50,728 nt of DNA. Source: Kiritimatiellia bacterium. GTDB taxonomy: Bacteria; Verrucomicrobiota; Kiritimatiellia; SLAD01. The notes beneath the pieces are model-generated. The model was not told where the DNA came from and did not search any database. It saw nothing but the letters and a program-made list of their open reading frames with translations. How positions within the stretch are numbered: the stretch's first letter is position 1; each line of letters opens with the position of its first letter. Shown piece by piece: positions 32,134 to 40,070 of the stretch. Both the position numbers and the translations under genes were made by a program. Location of the stretch: assembly GCA_007125875.1 (NCBI GenBank), contig SLCI01000004.1, positions 1 through 50,728 of the forward strand. The letters are read 5' to 3'.

Positions 32134-33150
32134 ATGAGCGAAGGTTTTATACGAGATACGCTGAATCAGGCGGATACGGAGTTTGAGGTTTCCCTGCGTC
32201 CGATCCGTTTCGACGACTACATCGGCCAGGAGAAGGTAAAGGATCGTCTGGCACTTTTTGTTGAGGCCGCCAAGGGGCGTAATGACGTGTTGGATCACGT
32301 GCTGTTGTCTGGTCCGCCGGGCTTAGGCAAAACCACGCTGGCTCATATCTTGGCGCAAGCGATGGAGGTGAACCTGAAGGTCACGTCCGGGCCGGTAATC
32401 GATAAACCTGGTGACTTGGCAGGATTGCTGACCAACATGGAGCGTGGTGACATTCTATTCATCGATGAGATCCACCGAATGCAGCGCGCCGTGGAGGAGT
32501 ATCTCTACTCGGCGATGGAAGACTTCGTCATCGATATTATGATTGATCAAGGCCCCAACGCGCGGTCCGTGCGCTTGAATCTTCAGCCGTTCACGCTCAT
32601 TGGAGCAACGACGCGGAGCGGCTTGCTAACGGCTCCCTTGCGATCCCGCTTCGGGTTAACGAATCGACTCGATTACTATGGCGCGAATGACTTGCAGCAA
32701 ATCATCCTCCGTTCCGCGCGCATCTTGAATGTGGACATCAGTGAAGACGGTGCTCATGAGATTGGCCGTCGGGCGCGCGGCACACCACGAATCGCGAATA
32801 GTTTATTGCGCTGGGTACGGGACTATGCGCAAGTGCGGGCTGATAACAAAATCGATGTCGAGGTGGCCGATCAAGCTTTGTCGATGTTGGATATCGATGC
32901 CGATGGCTTAGATGAAATGGATAAGCGCATTTTGGACACGATCATTGCAAAATTTTCCGGTGGCCCTGTCGGTTTAAATTCTTTGGCGGTTTCGGTCGGT
33001 GAGGAGGCGGGTACCATTGAGGAAGTTTATGAGCCCTACTTGATTCAGGAGGGTTACCTCAAACGAACAGCGCAAGGCCGCGTTGTGACAGAACGCTCCT
33101 ACGAAAAATTCGGATTGAAACCCAACGCGGCTCAGCGCGAATTGCTCTAG
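32134..33150 (+). CDS. ruvB: Holliday junction helicase ATPase RuvB
   Basis: 338 residues, AAA+ motor that drives branch migration. Walker A GPPGLGKT at 60-67, Walker B with DEIH at 111-114, sensor and arginine-finger region GATTRSGLLTAPLRSRFG, and the C-terminal winged helix with AQGRVVTERSYEKFGLK. It follows ruvA by 10 bases. ruvC is not adjacent. Confidence 0.97.
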   Translation: MSEGFIRDTLNQADTEFEVSLRPIRFDDYIGQEKVKDRLALFVEAAKGRNDVLDHVLLSGPPGLGKTTLAHILAQAMEVNLKVTSGPVIDKPGDLAGLLTNMERGDILFIDEIHRMQRAVEEYLYSAMEDFVIDIMIDQGPNARSVRLNLQPFTLIGATTRSGLLTAPLRSRFGLTNRLDYYGANDLQQIILRSARILNVDISEDGAHEIGRRARGTPRIANSLLRWVRDYAQVRADNKIDVEVADQALSMLDIDADGLDEMDKRILDTIIAKFSGGPVGLNSLAVSVGEEAGTIEEVYEPYLIQEGYLKRTAQGRVVTERSYEKFGLKPNAAQRELL

Positions 33151-33176
33151 CTGCCCTTGCGCATTCATGCTGTGAA

Positions 33177-33205
33177 TTGACACCACCTGCAGATCATTAG
33201 ATAGT
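33177..33205 (+). promoter_or_regulatory. Consensus promoter of the sigma-factor gene
   Basis: TTGACA (33177-33182, 6 of 6), 17-base spacer, GATAGT (33200-33205, 4 of 6). Predicted start near 33212, giving a leader of about 29 bases that ends in AAAAGGGT next to the ATG. This is the best -35 match together with optimal spacing in the window. Confidence 0.7.
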
Positions 33206-33240
33206 GCGCCCCATGCGCTGGGACAAACACTGAAAAGGGT

Positions 33241-34299
33241 ATGGCGGCTAAGACTACAGATCAGAGTGAAACAAAGGAACTCCGCATGTTGGCGGAGGCG
33301 ATACCCTTTAGGGTCATCGAGTTACCTGCCTTTAAAGACAAAAACTTCCAGCCGGAATGTATTCGGCAACCGCGCAGTTACGATCCGCCGGAAGGGAGTC
33401 TTCAGCCCGTTAGCCGCTTCTTGATGGAACGCGGTACCGTCGAACTTTTGGCTCCGGCGCAAGTGGAAGCATTGTTCACTGAGATGCACTGGAGCGCCTA
33501 TCAAATTGGGCGTTTAGCGAATAAGCGATACGCCAATCAGGCCGCCCGGCGTGAAGGATTGATTGAGGCCCGTCGACTCATTTCGCGGATTGAAGCGGCT
33601 GAAGAGGAATTGTTTATTGCGAACCGGCGGCTTGTTGTGAGCTGTGTGAAACCGTTCTTCTGGATTGGTCAGGTATGGATCGGCGATTTTTTGCAAGAGG
33701 GGTCGCGGGCGCTGTCAAATGCAATACGCAAGTTTGACTTTACGCGCGGCACGCCATTTTACGCGTACGCTCAACGGGCCATCCAGAATCGCCTGCGTAA
33801 TTTCTTCCGCGATCATGTTCGTTCGGGCAGTTTGGGCTTACGGCCGACCGCCGAGATGAAGTCGCTGATTGAGGTGCTGGCGCGTCTACGCGAGGAAGGG
33901 CACGAAGATCCAGACAACCAGACGCTTGCGAAGTTGGCCGGTATTGCGGAAGAGCGCGTCAACAAGATACGACCTTTCGTGCGCCAGTGGGAAAATACAC
34001 CAACGCCGCCTGTTTCGCTGGATGCCTTGCTGGGAGATTCCGAATCGACGATGTACGATTATTTGGAGGGTGAGGATGGCGAGGCAGCATCAAGCGCAGC
34101 AGAGCGCAGCGAGATATGGCAGGCGATCGACCGGCTAGGTGAGCGAGCCAAATATATTATGCAGTTACGATTCATCGAGGGGCACACGCTGGAGGAGACG
34201 GGCAAAATGCTGAGTTTGACCCGTGCGCGTATCAAGCAAATCGAGGATGAATCGCTGAAGAAGATTCGTGCGATGCTCAAACGGAAGCCACGGTTGTGA
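33241..34299 (+). CDS. Divergent sigma70-family RNA polymerase sigma factor
   Basis: 352 residues. Region 2 is at about 122-195 (EEELFIANRRLVVSCVKPFF, LQEGSRALSNAIRKFDFTRG), region 3 at about 205-262, region 4 at about 290-346 with GHTLEETGKMLSLTRARIKQ and IEDESLKKIRAML. The Tyr-Ala-x-Trp-Trp-Ile segment of housekeeping sigmas reads YAQRAIQ (175-181), so both promoter-melting tryptophans are missing. Together with the shortened region 1 this argues for an alternative sigma. The first 60 residues are unusual. The stop overlaps the next gene by 4 bases (GTGA). Confidence 0.88.
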   Translation: MAAKTTDQSETKELRMLAEAIPFRVIELPAFKDKNFQPECIRQPRSYDPPEGSLQPVSRFLMERGTVELLAPAQVEALFTEMHWSAYQIGRLANKRYANQAARREGLIEARRLISRIEAAEEELFIANRRLVVSCVKPFFWIGQVWIGDFLQEGSRALSNAIRKFDFTRGTPFYAYAQRAIQNRLRNFFRDHVRSGSLGLRPTAEMKSLIEVLARLREEGHEDPDNQTLAKLAGIAEERVNKIRPFVRQWENTPTPPVSLDALLGDSESTMYDYLEGEDGEAASSAAERSEIWQAIDRLGERAKYIMQLRFIEGHTLEETGKMLSLTRARIKQIEDESLKKIRAMLKRKPRL

Positions 34300-35135
34300 G
34301 TGGGCCGCTGAAAGTCTGTGTGCTCGGCAGCGGGAGTTCCGGTAATGCGACCGTGGTGTCATGCGAAAGTGAGGCCCTGCTGATTGATGCGGGGCTGTCG
34401 GCGAGGCGAATGACAGAACGGCTCGCCGAGGCGGGCACGCCGGTGGATCATGTCCGCGCCATCTGTGTGAGCCACGAGCACTCCGATCACATCTCTGGCA
34501 TCCGTGTTTTGCATCGAAGACACGGTATTCCGTTGTATGCCAATGGGGGTACTATTGATGCGCTGTGCCGGAATCCTGAATTGGCTGAACTGCCTTGGAA
34601 TCGTTTTGCCACGGGACACGCCTTTCCTGTCGGGCCATTCCGGATCGAATCATTTTCTGTACCTCATGATGCCTATGATCCGGTTGGATTTATTGTGCAT
34701 CATGGCGAGTCGCGCGTGGGTGTGGTGACGGATATGGGCATGGTTACCGCTTTAATTCGAGAGCGTCTGCGCACCTGTCACGCCATCGTCGTTGAGTCGA
34801 ATCATGACGAGCAACTATTGCAGGAGGCTACCCGGCCATGGTCCTTGAAACAACGTATACGGGGCCGCCAGGGACACCTGTCGAACCGAGCAGCCGCAAC
34901 ATTGCTTGAGGAGATTGCGAGTCCGACCATCCAACATGTCTTTTTGGCGCATCTGAGTGAGGATTGTAATCGGGCCGACCTCGCACACGAGACGGCACAA
35001 GCCGCCTTAAATCGAGCCGGCTATCCGAACGTGCCGGTCAGCGTAGCGCGACCAGATTGCATCAGTTCGGTCTGGTGCTCGGAAGTAATCAACGAGACAA
35101 ACCCGCGGCCCTTAGATGTCGGAAGCCGGCTTTGA
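34296..35135 (+). CDS. MBL-fold metallohydrolase, YycJ/WalJ type
   Basis: 279 residues. VCVLGSGSSGNATVV is the typical start of the YycJ/WalJ group of metallo-beta-lactamase-fold proteins. The metal motif SHEHSDH supplies His60, His62, Asp64 and His65. Further ligands are probably in VPHDAYDP, TDMG and AHLSEDCN. Members are proposed exonucleases. The GTG start at 34296 overlaps the sigma-factor stop, so translation is coupled. The real substrate is not visible from sequence. Confidence 0.85.
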   Translation: MSGPLKVCVLGSGSSGNATVVSCESEALLIDAGLSARRMTERLAEAGTPVDHVRAICVSHEHSDHISGIRVLHRRHGIPLYANGGTIDALCRNPELAELPWNRFATGHAFPVGPFRIESFSVPHDAYDPVGFIVHHGESRVGVVTDMGMVTALIRERLRTCHAIVVESNHDEQLLQEATRPWSLKQRIRGRQGHLSNRAAATLLEEIASPTIQHVFLAHLSEDCNRADLAHETAQAALNRAGYPNVPVSVARPDCISSVWCSEVINETNPRPLDVGSRL

Positions 35136-35324
35136 CTTTGCGCATCTATTTCGTTACGTTCTGCGCGGTGTGTTAAGCGTGAATTGAATCGCGTGTCGGT
35201 AACTTTTACTCCCAAAAAATGTGTCATGGCCAAAACGATTACAGAACATTATCAAAGCGACTTCGCTGCCAGTCCGGCGGTGGTCGATTGATTCGATGTT
35301 TTCGGCCCCGTCCTTATTGATGCC

Positions 35325-36545
35325 ATGCCCCTGATCCCCATAGCTTTCATTTCCGAGACCTTCATGTTCATGGTTGTGGTGGTAGTCGCATTTGGCGTGT
35401 TGACGCTCATTACCAGTTTTGTGCGATTTCAAATGATGACGCAGCGCCTAAAGGGCGACGTACCGGAAGACGCAAGCCCGGCCGAAATATTTCAACTGCA
35501 AGTGGTGCGGGAGTTGGGCGCGTTACATCAGTCACCTGAACCTTTCAGCGTCTTGTGGATGGCTCCAGCGCGACCGCCCGATATTGACATGCTGATCGAT
35601 CAGGAGGGGCAGCATGTTTTGATGCGTGAATGGGCCGATGAGCTTCGTAATAGTATGCGTAAAAAAGATCTCATTATGGTGCAGGACGGCTTTGCATGCT
35701 CTGTTTTGGCCAAATTACCGCAGACAAAGGCCAAGCAAATTATTCAGCGCGTTACCGATCGCCTCAGCCGACTCGATGTACGTTTGCCCAATGGGAAAAC
35801 ACAACGATGGGGTGTGCACGTAGGCATGGTGCATTATCCGGTGCACGGCGAAAAAGCGGCTGATTTAGTCGCTGAAGCGCAGCAAGCGTTGGTTGTTGCG
35901 CGAGGCACGGTGGGGGGCGCGCTACACGTGCCGGGACAAGATGCGGCGCCTGTCGAGGAGGCTGACACGGAACAGGCCGGCACCCCGCCCAAAAATGTCA
36001 AGGCACTGCTTGATGAACTGACCGGTGTGCTGCGTGCAGAGCGCCTCGGGACGGCCCTGCAGCGTATGCTTGCGCGGCAGCGAAAGGACGGTGAGGCTTT
36101 ATCGGTTGTCTATTTTGCAATTGATAATTTCAAGCAGTACCAAGATCACTATAAGCGTGAAGCGTCAGATCATGTGCTCAAAAGTTTTGCCGATATGCTA
36201 TCTGTGCATACGCGTGAAACGGATATCCTTGCTCGTGCAGCCGAATCTGAATTTGTGGCCGTGATGGGCTGTCCCCCGCGTGAGGCGTTTGTTGCGGCAC
36301 AACGTTTGGTGGCCGAAATAAAGCGAACCCCGATACGCTTGGGTACATTGAATTTGAAGGTTAGTGTCTGTGCCGGTGTGGCAGGTTTTCCGGATCACTC
36401 TGCTCAGCCTCGAGAATTATTGGTTTTTGCGCAAACCGCAACTGCTCAGGCACAAGCCAGAGGGCGTAGCTCCGCTGCGCTCTATCAGGTGGAGACCCAA
36501 CGTAAGGCGCAACCAACACGTACACGCCCGCTGGATAGCTTTTGA
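35325..36545 (+). CDS. Membrane protein with two degenerate GGDEF domains
   Basis: 406 residues. One membrane helix at about 8-32 is followed by a short linker and two GGDEF-like domains, at about 72-195 and 228-385. The second keeps DELTGVLRAERL, the FAIDNFKQYQDHY strand and VSVCAGVAGFP, but where GGDEF should stand it reads AESEF (306-310). The first reads VQDGF (119-123). Neither should make cyclic di-GMP by the known mechanism. The 189-base upstream spacer shows no strong promoter or Shine-Dalgarno. Its stop overlaps an alternative pdxJ start; the chosen pdxJ ATG is 2 bases downstream. Confidence 0.78.
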   Translation: MPLIPIAFISETFMFMVVVVVAFGVLTLITSFVRFQMMTQRLKGDVPEDASPAEIFQLQVVRELGALHQSPEPFSVLWMAPARPPDIDMLIDQEGQHVLMREWADELRNSMRKKDLIMVQDGFACSVLAKLPQTKAKQIIQRVTDRLSRLDVRLPNGKTQRWGVHVGMVHYPVHGEKAADLVAEAQQALVVARGTVGGALHVPGQDAAPVEEADTEQAGTPPKNVKALLDELTGVLRAERLGTALQRMLARQRKDGEALSVVYFAIDNFKQYQDHYKREASDHVLKSFADMLSVHTRETDILARAAESEFVAVMGCPPREAFVAAQRLVAEIKRTPIRLGTLNLKVSVCAGVAGFPDHSAQPRELLVFAQTATAQAQARGRSSAALYQVETQRKAQPTRTRPLDSF

Positions 36546-36547
36546 TT

Positions 36548-37297
36548 ATGAATGCAACAACCAATCAACCTGTTCGTCTGGGTGTAAACATTGATCACGT
36601 TGCGACCTTACGCCAAGTGCGCGGCACAGAGTATCCGTCGCCACTAGAGGCGGCGCTAGTGTGTGAAAACGCTGGGGCCGATGGCATCACTGTGCATTTG
36701 CGCGAAGATCGTCGCCACATTCAAGATGCGGATGTGTATGCCCTGCGCGAAAGACTTCGCATCCCGCTCAACCTCGAAATGGCTTGTGCGCCAGAGATCT
36801 TGGGCATTGCGTTGGACGTAAAACCCACGGAGGTTTGTCTCGTTCCAGAACGCCGAGAGGAATTAACGACGGAGGGTGGCTTGGATGTTAAGGGACGCCG
36901 TGAGGCCGTATTTGAGACGGTGCAGACGCTGCAAGCCGCCGGTATTGTCGTTAGTCTCTTTGTCGAAGCGGACCCTGATCAGTTGACGTTGTCGGCTGAA
37001 AGTGGAGCGACCTACATTGAACTGCATACGGGACACTTTTGTGACTTGGATGGCGCAGCGGCTCAAGCAGAGCTGGCGCGTTTAATACGGGGCGCGGAAC
37101 TGGCCCACGAGCTAGGGCTGAAAGTGAATGCGGGACACGGTATCAACCTGAACAACATTGGGGCCATCATGCAGATCCCACATTTGGACACACTGAATAT
37201 CGGTCACAGCATTGTGGCGCGTGCCGTCATGATCGGGATGTCCGCTGCCGTCGAAGAAATGCGCACAGCCATTCAGGCGGGACCGCAGAACGATTAA
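36548..37297 (+). CDS. pdxJ: Pyridoxine 5'-phosphate synthase
   Basis: Condenses 1-deoxyxylulose 5-phosphate with 3-amino-2-oxopropyl phosphate in the DXP-dependent vitamin B6 route. 249 residues, TIM barrel. Motifs: LGVNIDHVATLRQVRGTEYP, GADGITVHLREDRRHIQDAD, LNLEMACAPEI, ELHTGHFCD and VNAGHGINLNNI. ATG 36548 is preferred over TTG 36542. Followed by acpS, the same order as in E. coli. Confidence 0.97.
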   Translation: MNATTNQPVRLGVNIDHVATLRQVRGTEYPSPLEAALVCENAGADGITVHLREDRRHIQDADVYALRERLRIPLNLEMACAPEILGIALDVKPTEVCLVPERREELTTEGGLDVKGRREAVFETVQTLQAAGIVVSLFVEADPDQLTLSAESGATYIELHTGHFCDLDGAAAQAELARLIRGAELAHELGLKVNAGHGINLNNIGAIMQIPHLDTLNIGHSIVARAVMIGMSAAVEEMRTAIQAGPQND

Positions 37298-37313
37298 ATT
37301 GTGGTGATTCGTT

Positions 37314-37733
37314 ATGCAGACTTCTGAACAAGTCGCAGCAGGAATACTCGGGATCGGGATCGATCTGGTTGAGATCGTCCGGATGGAAGAAAGTCTGACG
37401 AAGTGGCAGGAATCATTTAAGAACCGATTGTTTACTGCGGAGGAACAGGCATACTGTGATGACAAAGCGCTGCCCGCACGTCATTACGCAGCGCGCTTTG
37501 CGGTTAAAGAGGCGGTAAGCAAAGCATTCGGTACCGGTATTGGCGCGACCATGGGGTGGCGAGACATTGAAGTGCAGCGAGATCCTGAGCTCGGCCGTCC
37601 GTCTGTTCGTCTCGCATCGCACGTGCGCGAGTGGGCGGATGCACAGGACGCCGGCGAAATACTCATTAGCCTTTCACATACGCACAACTACGCCTTAGCC
37701 CAAGCGGTTATTGTGCGAAGGAGTAGAGGATGA
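37314..37733 (+). CDS. acpS: Holo-[acyl-carrier-protein] synthase
   Basis: Transfers phosphopantetheine from CoA to apo-ACP. 139 residues: GIGIDLVEIVRMEESL holds the Mg-binding Asp, and ARFAVKEAVSKAFGTGIG is the second signature with the catalytic Glu. The end ILISLSHTHNYALAQAVI is typical. Its stop overlaps the next gene (ATGA). panB upstream supplies the pantothenate branch of the same CoA demand, though at a distance. Confidence 0.95.
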   Translation: MQTSEQVAAGILGIGIDLVEIVRMEESLTKWQESFKNRLFTAEEQAYCDDKALPARHYAARFAVKEAVSKAFGTGIGATMGWRDIEVQRDPELGRPSVRLASHVREWADAQDAGEILISLSHTHNYALAQAVIVRRSRG

Positions 37734-39304
37734 AATGTGTTTCCAGTAACGAGATGCAGGCTTTGGACCAGCGCACCATCAAGGAGGCTGCCATCAGTGG
37801 GCAGGTGCTGATGGAGCGGGCGGGCAAAGCGGTAGCTTTGCAGGTAGCCGAACTCTGTGATGATCGCGATCTGGCGGATCCATTGATTCACTTTGTTGCC
37901 GGGCGCGGAAATAATGGGGGCGACGCCTTTGCCGCTGCAGCAGAGTTGAGCGACTGTGATTTTGCGGTCGAGGTTTTGTTGGCGGGCGAAATGGCGGATG
38001 TGAAGGGCGATGCCCGGGCACAATTGAAACGTTGCTTGGAGGCCGAGATTCCCGTCTACGAATTTTCAACAGCGGCGGATTGGGCATTTTTGCAGTCGGT
38101 TGAACAAACTGCCGATGTGCTGGTCGATGGTCTACTGGGGACAGGGACAAAGGCGGGGCCTCCGCGTGAACCGATCAGTAACGCGATTGAGTTCCTACAG
38201 CAGGCGCGCGAGAAGGCATTGGTGCTGGCGATTGATATTCCGTCCGGGTTGGATCCCGATACCGGTGCGGTCGCGGGGCAAGCGGTGCAGGCGGATGTCA
38301 CACTAACGATAGGTTTGCCCAAGAAAGGGCTGATCGCAGCAGGCGCGATCGAATATGTCGGCCACCTGATGGTTGCCGACATCGGGTTTCCGAATGAATT
38401 TGTACAAGAGATCGCGGGCGATGCAGAAAAAGAGCTGATTGTTCAGGCTGACGTACAAGGCTGGTTGCCTCGCCGTCGTCGGGCAGCCCATAAGGGCGAT
38501 TTCGGACATGTTTTGGTGATCGGCGGATCGCGCGATTACTCGGGCGCAGTCTGTCTGGCTACGTTGACGTGCTTGCGTGCAGGCGGCGGCTTGGTGACGG
38601 CGGCGGTACCGGAATCTATTGCCGATCGCGTGGCATCGTTTGCACCCGAGATAATGGTGCGTGGCATGGCCGAAACAGAGGTTGGCTCCTTGCGTGCCGA
38701 CGTTTGGGACACGCTCCGTGATCAACAAGATCAGTACGATGCCATATTGATCGGTCCAGGCCTGACGAGGCATGCCGAGTCCACCCAGTTAATAGAAGCG
38801 GTCGTCAAAGAAGCCAAGTGCCCACTGATTATTGATGCGGATGGCCTGACGGCTGTGGACAATCCCGCTGAACTGTTTGGTCAATCGAATGTGCCGATTG
38901 TGCTTACACCGCATCCGGGCGAATTCGCACATCTGTTTGGGCAGTCAGTGGAGCAGGTTCAGGCCCATCGCATCGCTTCCGCTCGAACGGCGGCTGAGCA
39001 GTGGCAAGCAGTCGTTGTGCTAAAAGGCGGCCACACAGTGATTGCTGCGCCAGGCCATCGCGCCCGTGTGAATCCAACGGGTAATCCGGGCATCGCGACT
39101 GGTGGCAGCGGCGATGTGTTGGCCGGACTATGCGCCAGTCTTGTGGGGCAGGGATTGACGCCGTTTGACGCCGCCAGTGCAGCCGTATGGTGTCATGGCA
39201 CAGCAGCCGATGTGTTGGCGCGGCGCTATACGGAAGCAACAGTGATCGCCTCAGACTTGATCAAGGCGCTTTCCGCAGCCTTCCACAAAGTCTGTTTGCG
39301 CTAA
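37730..39304 (+). CDS. nnr: Bifunctional NAD(P)HX epimerase / ADP-dependent NAD(P)HX dehydratase
   Basis: Repairs hydrated NADH and NADPH. 524 residues in two domains. The N-terminal YjeF_N epimerase (about 1-215) has GRGNNGGDAF and LAIDIPSGLDPDTG. The C-terminal YjeF_C dehydratase (about 250-520) has KGDFGHVLVIGGSRDYSGA, ILIGPGL, LTPHPGEFAHLF and the ATP-site TGGSGD (457-462). It is coupled to acpS by an ATGA overlap. It ends tail to tail with the - strand gene, overlapping by 4 bases. Confidence 0.95.
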   Translation: MKCVSSNEMQALDQRTIKEAAISGQVLMERAGKAVALQVAELCDDRDLADPLIHFVAGRGNNGGDAFAAAAELSDCDFAVEVLLAGEMADVKGDARAQLKRCLEAEIPVYEFSTAADWAFLQSVEQTADVLVDGLLGTGTKAGPPREPISNAIEFLQQAREKALVLAIDIPSGLDPDTGAVAGQAVQADVTLTIGLPKKGLIAAGAIEYVGHLMVADIGFPNEFVQEIAGDAEKELIVQADVQGWLPRRRRAAHKGDFGHVLVIGGSRDYSGAVCLATLTCLRAGGGLVTAAVPESIADRVASFAPEIMVRGMAETEVGSLRADVWDTLRDQQDQYDAILIGPGLTRHAESTQLIEAVVKEAKCPLIIDADGLTAVDNPAELFGQSNVPIVLTPHPGEFAHLFGQSVEQVQAHRIASARTAAEQWQAVVVLKGGHTVIAAPGHRARVNPTGNPGIATGGSGDVLAGLCASLVGQGLTPFDAASAAVWCHGTAADVLARRYTEATVIASDLIKALSAAFHKVCLR

Positions 39305-40002
39305 CTGACTTGTTCGGTCGCCTCCAGTGCCCGCCACGCCCTTGATTTTGCTTTCCACACCATCGTCAACGTCAGCGTCAGCGGCAAGATAAACATGGCG
39401 AGGATCCAGTGGGCGAACGGTAGAAAGCGTACGGCATCGATATATTGTCCCAGCGGCAGGCTGTATCGCGCCGCATTCCAAAGCCCATGCACAAAGTAGG
39501 CCATCAGCGGCGCGAACATAAACAAGGCCACACTCCAGCGGCATAGCCGCGCCTCGGCAAGAAAAACCCCGTCACACAGATAGTAGGCTATCTCTTCTAC
39601 CAACTGATTTAACGTCCAGAGCAGAAAGGTGATGGTGAACAGCATCGCAAAAATATTCACTGCAAAATGGTCTGCAGCCGGACGCCATTGCCACCAGTAG
39701 AGAAATGGCGCGAAGTACAGCAATAACACGGCGAGAACAAAGCTAACGCGTATCAGTCGACGCCACCGACTCGTAGGAGGCGATGCCTTTAGCAGGACCA
39801 TTAAACCCCAGCAGTAGAGCATCACGGCAATGACATATGAGGGCAGGCGAAATAGGTTGAAAAAGCGGAACTCCAGCATGCCCGAAAAAAGCAGCAGCCC
39901 GATCGGGATACTCCACAACAGGCGCGAAAATCCACTCCCCAATGCAACCCAGTCCTGCGAATGTAAGACGCGTTCATGTTGATTCTCAGTTTCAGTCATC
40001 AT
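39301..40002 (-). CDS. Integral membrane protein of unknown function
   Basis: 233 residues with about six hydrophobic segments (roughly 26-43, 54-72, 84-104, 112-132, 153-173, 195-217). A conserved-looking polar stretch NQLVEEIAYYLCDGVFLAE lies after the fourth helix, with a Glu-Glu pair that faintly recalls CPBP-type intramembrane proteases; I cannot support that further. ATG candidates are 40002 and 39999. No Shine-Dalgarno is present, and a good promoter ends only a few bases upstream, so it may be leaderless. It overlaps nnr by 4 bases at the 3' end. Confidence 0.7.
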   Translation of the reverse strand: MMTETENQHERVLHSQDWVALGSGFSRLLWSIPIGLLLFSGMLEFRFFNLFRLPSYVIAVMLYCWGLMVLLKASPPTSRWRRLIRVSFVLAVLLLYFAPFLYWWQWRPAADHFAVNIFAMLFTITFLLWTLNQLVEEIAYYLCDGVFLAEARLCRWSVALFMFAPLMAYFVHGLWNAARYSLPLGQYIDAVRFLPFAHWILAMFILPLTLTLTMVWKAKSRAWRALEATEQVS

Positions 40003-40006
40003 GATC

Positions 40007-40035
40007 AGTATGGGGATTCCAATAAATCATGGCAA
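40007..40035 (-). promoter_or_regulatory. Promoter of the unknown membrane protein gene
   Basis: On the minus strand TTGCCA (40035-40030, 5 of 6), 17-base spacer, CATACT (40012-40007, 4 of 6). The predicted start is at about 40001-40000, right on the pair of ATG codons at 40002 and 39999. Confidence 0.55.
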
Positions 40036-40070
40036 GTGCGCCGCTGTTCGTCCGACATCTCCGCCTCAAA

